Shown here piece after piece: positions 4,762 through 9,214 of a stretch of DNA of 9,214 nt. The notes under the pieces were generated by a model, which made no database searches, was not told where the DNA came from, and saw only the letters and a list, made by a program, of their open reading frames with translations. Origin of the DNA: Acidobacteriaceae bacterium. Lineage in GTDB: Bacteria > Acidobacteriota > Terriglobia > Terriglobales > Acidobacteriaceae. A program made the position numbers and the translations under genes. How positions within the stretch are numbered: the stretch's first letter is position 1; each line of letters opens with the position of its first letter. The DNA lies in contig PLST01000260.1 in NCBI GenBank assembly GCA_003164255.1, forward strand, positions 4,136-13,349, written 5' to 3'.

Positions 4762-5790
4762 ATGGCTAGACGGCGGAGAGATACAGTTCGGGGGCGGTTG
4801 ATTTGGGCCAAGCGCAAGGCGCGGGAGTACGCCATGGTCGTGCGCTCGCTCGCTTCCACTTCTCATCCCGTGCTGGTGCAGATTATCCCGATGCGGTTCT
4901 GTAACTTGAGCTGCTCGTACTGCAACGAGTACGACAAGGTTTCAGAGCCGGTGGCTCTTGAAGAAATGGTCCGCCGCATCGACCACCTGGGACGGCTGGG
5001 AACGGCCATGATCGGCATCTCCGGCGGCGAGCCGCTCACGCACCCCGAACTCGACGACATCATCGTGCGCATGCGCAAGACCGGCGCCATTGCCGGGATG
5101 ATTACGAACGGCTATCTGCTGAACGTGGAACGCATTGAGCGCCTGAACCAGGCCGGCCTCGACCACATGCAGATCTCGATCGATAACCTGGTTCCCGACG
5201 ACGTATCGAAGAAGAGCTTGAAAGTTCTCGACAAGAAACTCGAGATGCTCGCTGATTATGCCGAATTCCACGTGAACATCAATTCCGTGGTGGGCGGGGG
5301 CTTTCGCGATCCGAACGACGCGCTGGTGATTGGCAAGCGCGCGCTGGAGCTGGGATTCACGTCGACCATCGGCATCATCCACGACGGCGACGGACAACTG
5401 AAGCCGCTGAAGCCGGATGAAGCGAAGGTCTACTACGAGATGACCAACCGGCGGAAGGTGAACTACTCGCAGTTCGACGACTTTCAGGCAGCGATTGCCA
5501 AAGGCGAGCCGAACGATTGGCGTTGCCGCGCGGGGTCACGCTATTTATACATCTGCGAAGACGGCCTTGTGCACTACTGCAGCCAGCAGCGCGGGTACCC
5601 GGGAACTCCGCTGGCGGACTATACGACGGCCGACGTGAAGCGTGAATTTTTGACGGCGAAAAGCTGCTCGCCGAATTGCACCATCGGCTGCGTACACAAG
5701 ATCAGCTACATCGACCACTGGCGTGCTCCGCAGACCAGCGAGGTCTCCCCCGGCAGTCATGGACTGGTCAACATCCAGACCGGCGACTGA
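4762..5790 (+). CDS. Radical SAM enzyme with SPASM/twitch-like C-terminal cysteines
   Basis: This 342-residue protein carries the canonical radical SAM [4Fe-4S] motif C47-x3-C51-x2-C54 ('CNLSCSYC') and the SAM-binding 'GGEP' (88-91). A MoaA/PqqE-like barrel follows ('MITNGYL', 'MQISID', 'NINSVVGGG'). The C-terminal part has C255-x12-G268-x4-C273, the opening signature of SPASM/twitch domains that hold auxiliary Fe-S clusters, then C302-x3-C306-x3-C310; C265 is extra. SPASM enzymes often modify peptides, proteins or sugars, but no precursor peptide, substrate or partner gene is visible next to it. The first 30 residues form a basic helix ('RRRRDTVRGRLIWAKRKA'). ATG 4762 is chosen because this helix runs smoothly into the core, although it lacks a Shine-Dalgarno. 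ATG 4834, with GGGAG six nt upstream, is an alternative, and a start further up at 4648 is unlikely. Confidence 0.85.
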   Translation: MARRRRDTVRGRLIWAKRKAREYAMVVRSLASTSHPVLVQIIPMRFCNLSCSYCNEYDKVSEPVALEEMVRRIDHLGRLGTAMIGISGGEPLTHPELDDIIVRMRKTGAIAGMITNGYLLNVERIERLNQAGLDHMQISIDNLVPDDVSKKSLKVLDKKLEMLADYAEFHVNINSVVGGGFRDPNDALVIGKRALELGFTSTIGIIHDGDGQLKPLKPDEAKVYYEMTNRRKVNYSQFDDFQAAIAKGEPNDWRCRAGSRYLYICEDGLVHYCSQQRGYPGTPLADYTTADVKREFLTAKSCSPNCTIGCVHKISYIDHWRAPQTSEVSPGSHGLVNIQTGD

Positions 5791-5833
5791 AGATCAAGAC
5801 TGCAGATTTTACCCAAGACGGTGCATAACCCGC

Positions 5834-5849
5834 GGTGGGTCAGTTTGAA
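5834..5849 (+). repeat. 16-bp inverted repeat, left copy
   Basis: ggtgggtcagtttgaa, exactly complementary to 6476-6491. A separate 13-bp word caagacggtgcat sits just outside it at 5814-5826 and recurs in direct orientation at 6505-6517. The repeat overlaps the stop codon (5840-5842) of the small secreted protein gene. The 'tgggtcagtttgaa' wording resembles end repeats of some insertion sequences (IS21-like), from memory only. Confidence 0.6.
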
Positions 5850-6253
5850 CTTTCGCACAATGGCCCCGAGTTTTTGATTTGCTTGTACATCACGTCGGTT
5901 AAGCCGATTTCCTTGCGGATTTCCCGTTGCAAGGCACGAATCCTCCTCGAAGTAATTTTGTCGCATGAAGCCACGGCGCTCCATAAGTCGCCAGTTGTCT
6001 TATCGACTGCGTAGTTCCCCCAGACGACACTGCCACCTGGGTTGTCCCAGGTGACCTCAGTGAAGTAAAACTTTTTGGGATCGTAACCGGCGAAATCGTC
6101 CAACCCGTAACCAGGAAGTTTCTTTGTCTTGTCGGGAAGATAAGCTTCCAAAATCGAGTGCGCCTCTTGAACGGTGAGTTGTCTAGGCTGCGGTGACTGG
6201 GCATCAGCAATCACACAAGCGAGAACCAGCGCTATCACTATCGAGAATTTCAT
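5840..6253 (-). CDS. Small secreted protein of unknown function
   Basis: This 137-residue protein starts with a clear signal peptide (MKFSIVIALVLACVIADA, cleavage probably before Gln19). The mature part begins with 'RQLTVQEAHSILEAYL', has a tryptophan- and aromatic-rich centre ('FYFTEVTWDNPGGSVVWGNYAVDKTTGDLW', quoted in part: residues about 62-91) and a basic helix 'RRIRALQREIRKEIG'. Two cysteines remain after cleavage, one after the aromatic strand and one five residues from the end, and could form a disulfide in the periplasm. I do not recognise a family. The 'YAVDKTTGDLWS' segment recalls small beta-sheet domains that end on 'D..TGD.W', seen in several secreted hypotheticals. Its ATG overlaps the TGA of a short upstream remnant (ATGA), its stop lies within the 16-bp repeat, and its base use is more AT-rich than cysteine synthase or the radical SAM gene, so it may have been brought in by transfer. 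Confidence 0.6.
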   Translation of the reverse strand: MKFSIVIALVLACVIADAQSPQPRQLTVQEAHSILEAYLPDKTKKLPGYGLDDFAGYDPKKFYFTEVTWDNPGGSVVWGNYAVDKTTGDLWSAVASCDKITSRRIRALQREIRKEIGLTDVMYKQIKNSGPLCESSN

Positions 6254-6348
6254 TTCACTATAGCTCTCTTCTTGTAACTCCCGCGCTTCGATGCCTCCAG
6301 GTTGGGGAGCAACTCAACCAATTCTTCGACGCCCCAAACGTGTTCCAT
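6250..6348 (-). pseudogene. Possible C-terminal remnant of an IS1-like transposase
   Basis: On the minus strand, ATG 6348 to TGA 6250 reads 32 residues containing 'HVWGVEELVELL' and 'KRGSYKKR'. This resembles the 'DHVWS.EE...LL ... KRGPYKK' ending I recall from IS1-type transposases in Acidobacteria and Cyanobacteria; the comparison is from memory. The expected preceding 'TPAMA.G' segment is absent and an in-frame TAG lies a few codons upstream, so only the tail remains. It overlaps the secreted protein start by 4 nt, which could also mean a coupled mini-gene. Confidence 0.35.
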
Positions 6349-6430
6349 CCATATGTTCAACAACAGCTAATTCCACAACCCGCAAAGCGTAGACGGGAAA
6401 GTCCCGGTCCTTTACAGGACGTTTTGGCAT
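6314..6430 (-). pseudogene. Short frame of 38 codons, possibly a truncated small-protein gene
   Basis: ATG 6430 to TGA 6314 on the minus strand reads 'MPKRPVKDRDF', then 'ALRVVELAVVEHMDGT', then an arginine-rich end. The opening resembles small proteins of Acidobacteria that begin 'MPKRP' and usually continue to a 'LGRLGGLKGGKARA' tail, which is missing here. It overlaps the transposase-like remnant in another frame. There is no good Shine-Dalgarno. It may be a broken gene or chance. Confidence 0.25.
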
Positions 6431-6475
6431 ACCTCAAGTTTACTGCTCACCACGAGAGGCGCGATACCCGCCAAT

Positions 6476-6491
6476 TTCAAACTGACCCACC
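6476..6491 (-). repeat. 16-bp inverted repeat, right copy
   Basis: ttcaaactgacccacc on the + strand, the exact reverse complement of 5834-5849. The 13-bp word caagacggtgcat follows at 6505-6517 in the same orientation as its other copy, so the two ends are not simple mirror images. The pair encloses the small secreted protein gene and the two remnants, a segment of about 660 bp. Confidence 0.6.
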
Positions 6492-6524
6492 ACCCATTCT
6501 TACGCAAGACGGTGCATGATTGAA

Positions 6525-7997
6525 TCAGTGGGGAATCAGTTCAAACTGATCGATCGCGACCCTGGCCCCCAGTTGCCAATGCTCAGGCCCCGAAAGATAT
6601 TCAACTGTAATCTGGTTGAACTTGCGCAGCGGGGCAGTGTCCGGCACTGCAAAGCGCATCACTTCATTCACCGGCGCAAGCTTCACCGTAAATTGGCCTG
6701 GCTCGGTTGAGAGAATCGTTTGCTGACCCAGCGATACCGACGGTCGTCTCGGCGCCGATGCGTCTGTAAGCACAACGCCAACAGCGATCGGGCCGCGCAC
6801 ATTGTCGCGATTCTCGACGGTCACCTGCACCTCGCGGCATCGCGCAAGGCGGATCGGCGGGCCAAGATTCTGCACGGCCTCCATTTTAAGCGGGAGAAAA
6901 TTATTGGCTTCGATATTTGCCGTCAATGGGTTGCCGTGTGCCTCGTACGCTTGCGGCCCCGGCCTTTGTCCCGGCGGCTGAAAGTACCAGTAAGGCCCGT
7001 CAAATTTGATCACCATTGGCTTCGCGGTGAGCGCAGCATAGGGTGAAATGCTGGCCAGAACCGGCGCCACGATTTTGGGCTTCTCAGGCAGAGGCCACAG
7101 GATGATGCTCTGGTAGCCGGAAACTCCCGCGACATAGACACTGCCGGAACGCCGATGATTCGCATCAGCATTAGCTCCTTTGACCTCGCCCGCATCGAGA
7201 GCCGCGCGCTCCGCTTCAACATCGTTACGGTGTCCGATACCGTAGAGCATGACGTACAGCGTAACGAGAATTGCGGTGATGGCAACCTGGGGGAACCGCG
7301 CGGCCGCACGTCTCCTGGCCAACTTGAGGGTCAATTCGGATTGCGGGTCGAGCGTAAGTTTCCACGCGAAGAGAAACGCGGCCACGGCGAGCGGTACCCC
7401 GGCATTCAGGTAGAAGTGATTGATTAGAAGATAGCCCGCTGCATAAACGCAGAGTGCAATTGCATATCCGTGGACTTCTCGCTGTGGGGTGCGAAGTGTC
7501 GCGGCAAACATTTCGCATCCTTCCGATTCGTGCATGATCGACTGCTGATCACGAGGGCGGGTTTCAGACACAATGATGCGGCGCAGACCATTTGCCAGGA
7601 GCGCAGCGCCCAGCGCGGAGAGAATTGCTGAACCTGGAGAATCCTGGCGGGACAAAAGCACCACCGCAGGCACCCACACCCAGGCGCGGGTGTTCACGAT
7701 TGCAAACAGCGGAAAAGAAAGGGTCGAGTCGCCCGTAAATGGTACTGAGAGCCGATTCCAATAGAAACGCGAGCCCGCCGCCCCGGCCAACACCGCACCG
7801 CACACGTAGATCACCGATCTAATCAGAAGTGAATGCAGCGACGGCGCATTGTCCGCAGGCAGCCTGAAGAGCAGAAATGCTGCGATGAAGGCATTTCCCA
7901 AGCCGGCGAGAACCACGAAGCTTAGGAATTTTTCGACAGACGTGGGATTCTTGCCTGCCTCGAGTGCGAACGCGCCGGCTTGTGTTGGAGAGGCCAT
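6525..7997 (-). CDS. Seven-helix membrane protein with a large C-terminal extracytoplasmic domain
   Basis: This 490-residue protein has about seven hydrophobic segments near residues 24-44, 58-78, 95-116, 122-138, 176-196, 199-214 and 236-255. A soluble C-terminal domain of about 230 residues follows, rich in beta strand, Pro and aromatic residues ('PYWYFQPPGQRPGP' at 335-348, 'VTVENRDNVRGPI', 'ITVEYL', 'AIDQFELIP' at the end). I know this C-terminal pattern from unannotated membrane proteins of Acidobacteria but not its function. It looks like a beta-sandwich that might bind a ligand at the cell surface. A frame open back to ATG 8123 exists, but a promoter (8114-8143) overlaps that start, so ATG 7997 is preferred even though no close Shine-Dalgarno is visible (AGGGA lies 15 nt upstream). 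The gene stands alone on the minus strand; its last codons lie 34 bp from the 16-bp repeat. Confidence 0.7.
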   Translation of the reverse strand: MASPTQAGAFALEAGKNPTSVEKFLSFVVLAGLGNAFIAAFLLFRLPADNAPSLHSLLIRSVIYVCGAVLAGAAGSRFYWNRLSVPFTGDSTLSFPLFAIVNTRAWVWVPAVVLLSRQDSPGSAILSALGAALLANGLRRIIVSETRPRDQQSIMHESEGCEMFAATLRTPQREVHGYAIALCVYAAGYLLINHFYLNAGVPLAVAAFLFAWKLTLDPQSELTLKLARRRAAARFPQVAITAILVTLYVMLYGIGHRNDVEAERAALDAGEVKGANADANHRRSGSVYVAGVSGYQSIILWPLPEKPKIVAPVLASISPYAALTAKPMVIKFDGPYWYFQPPGQRPGPQAYEAHGNPLTANIEANNFLPLKMEAVQNLGPPIRLARCREVQVTVENRDNVRGPIAVGVVLTDASAPRRPSVSLGQQTILSTEPGQFTVKLAPVNEVMRFAVPDTAPLRKFNQITVEYLSGPEHWQLGARVAIDQFELIPH

Positions 7998-8435
7998 GCG
8001 GTTAAGTCTCAATCCCTGTAGCGTTGTGCCTGCCGCTGGTCTCCCGATTTCAGCGATGGGACGAAAGCTGCGGTAAGGTTGCTGGAAGCAGAGCAGGAAC
8101 CGCTTGTGTACCCTATGTAGCATTCGTCATAATTATTTGTCAAGCGGCGCCCAAGCCGCGACGTTAAACGCTAGAGCCAGAGCACGCCGAGGATTGCCCG
8201 GAAACATTGTGAACGAATCATCAGGGACCACAACCTTATTTCCGTGGTCGCGCTCCGCGAAGGGACGGTCGGCCAATGGACCGGATGGCCCGAAGAAATG
8301 AAAAATCCAAGCGCGAAGATCAGTGCGGAAACCGCGATAAAAAAACAAGCGCGTCAGATTCCCAGGAGGGCGGACTACCAGCCCGGTCCCGTAAAATGAA
8401 TGTGTACTTAACCCTGAATCCAGGACTTCCCACGA
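7998..8435. other. Divergent intergenic region
   Basis: This 438-bp stretch separates the membrane protein and the right-edge gene. It holds the promoter at 8114-8143 in the minus direction and, in the plus direction, TAAAAT at 8392-8397, a five-of-six match to a -10 box placed 38 nt before ATG 8436 but without a clear -35 box. A TTG-started frame at 8348-8133 on the minus strand has no recognisable product. I see no repeat or RNA gene here. Confidence 0.45.
8114..8143 (-). promoter_or_regulatory. Sigma-70-type promoter for the membrane protein gene
   Basis: On the minus strand a perfect -35 TTGACA (8143-8138) is followed after 18 nt by TACATA (8119-8114), preceded by TG as in an extended -10 box. 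Transcription would begin near 8107, giving a leader of about 110 nt to ATG 7997 and starting inside the longer reading from 8123. Confidence 0.5.
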
Positions 8436-9214
8436 ATGACCGCTGAACTGAAATCGTCTCTCGTTAGCTCAATTGAAGCCGCCGCCTCCCAGGCCGGCCT
8501 TGTGCTCGTATCCGCCACGCAGGGTGCCGACTTCCACGGCCAACCGACTGCCGTTTTCGAGCTTGGACTTCCCGGCGTCGCTGGCGGCGCGCGTTCGTTG
8601 CGGCTGGAACTGAGCGAGAAGTTCGATTTTGACAAGCCAGATTTGCTGCCTACGATGACGGCCCACCTGGCAGCGCAGGCCAAGCGGCTCAAGAACCCAC
8701 GGCCGGAGTGCTACGTAACGCTGGCAGGATTGCCGGTGGCTTTTGGAAAGTTTGAATGGCCGTTTCACCAGTCGACGTCGGGCGCGGACACGTACATTGT
8801 TCACGGGGAGATGCACCTGGCGGACGGGGGCGCGCACAATCTGCACGCGAAAGTGGCGGCGGCGGTGACACAGACGTTTGCCGAGATTGTTCCGGCGCTG
8901 GAGCAGCCGTATGCGGAGACGTTTGTGTACAACGCGGTGCGCAAGACGGTGGACCTGGGACAGCTTGAGTTTTTGAAGAGCGGCAACCGGCAGCCTGTTC
9001 CTGTGACGACGCGGTTCTACAGCCGGTGGAAGAAACAGTTTGTGTTTAACGACACGGACGACGCCGAAAGGCTGAAGTATTTGCTGTGCAAGGTGTACTG
9101 GCTGAGCGGCGTGCTGGGCGAAGGCAAGCCGGTGTGGATTGCCGATCCGCGCGATGCGCAATACCTGAATACGGCGGACGCGGATCTGTTGCGCGTGGCG
9201 GGCGATTCCGGCGG
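8436..9214 (+). CDS. Unrecognised conserved-looking protein, truncated at the window edge
   Basis: The frame opens at ATG 8436 ('MTAELKSSLVSSIEAAA') and is still open after 259 codons at the right edge, so the 3' end is missing. There is no signal peptide or membrane segment, so the protein should be cytoplasmic. Visible parts are an N-terminal helix, a region of beta strands ('LVLVSATQGADFHG', 'SLRLELSEKFDFD'), a middle with 'FGKFEWPFHQSTSGADTYIVHG' (quoted in part) and a more compact stretch 'FNDTDDAERLKYLLCKVYWL' followed by 'KPVWIADPRDAQYL'. I do not recognise a family. Third codon positions are strongly G/C-rich and the frame has no stops, which supports a real gene. A weak AGGA lies about 11 nt before the start. 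Alternative frames on the minus strand here are arginine-rich shadows. Confidence 0.65.
   Translation, partial: MTAELKSSLVSSIEAAASQAGLVLVSATQGADFHGQPTAVFELGLPGVAGGARSLRLELSEKFDFDKPDLLPTMTAHLAAQAKRLKNPRPECYVTLAGLPVAFGKFEWPFHQSTSGADTYIVHGEMHLADGGAHNLHAKVAAAVTQTFAEIVPALEQPYAETFVYNAVRKTVDLGQLEFLKSGNRQPVPVTTRFYSRWKKQFVFNDTDDAERLKYLLCKVYWLSGVLGEGKPVWIADPRDAQYLNTADADLLRVAGDSG

Noticed and set aside
4461..4859. Minus-strand frame of 132 codons across the divergent region
   Set aside because: Its translation is Arg- and Asn-rich without a recognisable pattern, it overlaps the radical SAM start, and its content follows the local palindromes and T-runs.
6193..6519. Plus-strand frame of 108 codons
   Set aside because: It starts inside the signal peptide region of the minus-strand gene and runs through the repeat. 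The minus-strand remnants give more meaningful translations.
8133..8348. Minus-strand frame of 71 codons with a TTG start
   Set aside because: It has no ATG, no good Shine-Dalgarno and no recognisable product, and it overlaps the promoter of the membrane protein gene.
8469..9161. Minus-strand frame of 230 codons
   Set aside because: It is extremely rich in Arg, His and Gln and is antisense to the open-ended + strand gene starting at 8436.

Overview
The window looks like chromosomal DNA of an acidobacterium (Acidobacteriota, Terriglobia-like). This is inferred from three things: the style of the proteins (a DUF4242-type small protein, an exported DinB-like protein, an XynE-like SGNH esterase, and a seven-helix membrane protein with a C-terminal domain I associate with this phylum); the moderately high GC content; and gaps filled with GC-rich palindromic repeats that read like the dispersed intergenic repeats of these genomes. 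No tRNA, rRNA, CRISPR array or intact insertion sequence is visible.

Layout. At 1-234 is the 3' end of a PDZ-domain protein on the + strand. It converges through a repeat-filled gap with a minus-strand series: zinc-ribbon mini-protein (548-327), secreted SGNH/GDSL hydrolase (1859-636), DUF4242 protein (2317-2045), cysteine synthase (3593-2538) and exported DinB-like protein (4198-3659). These five share a direction, but the gaps between them are 65 to about 220 bp and often hold hairpin repeats. They are more likely separate units than one operon.

A 563-bp AT-rich divergent region (4199-4761) with a 27-bp direct repeat at a 32-bp period separates this series from a + strand radical SAM enzyme (4762-5790). 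That enzyme has the canonical CxxxCxxC site and a C-terminal cysteine-rich SPASM/twitch-like region. It has no visible substrate gene.

Next is a scrambled patch (about 5814-6517). A small secreted protein of unknown function (6253-5840) lies between two copies of a 16-bp inverted repeat, one of which supplies its stop codon. Just upstream of it are two out-of-frame remnants, one resembling the C-terminus of a transposase. I read the patch as the scar of past mobile-element activity. A membrane protein (7997-6525) follows with a recognisable promoter. An unrecognised + strand protein starts at 8436 and runs off the right edge.

The genes do not form an obvious shared pathway. The items most worth a second look are the orphan radical SAM enzyme and its regulatory region, the inverted-repeat-bounded patch at 5814-6517, and the nested palindromic repeats at 1942-2030 and 2389-2521. 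I did not find convincing evidence of a complete new defence or biosynthetic system.
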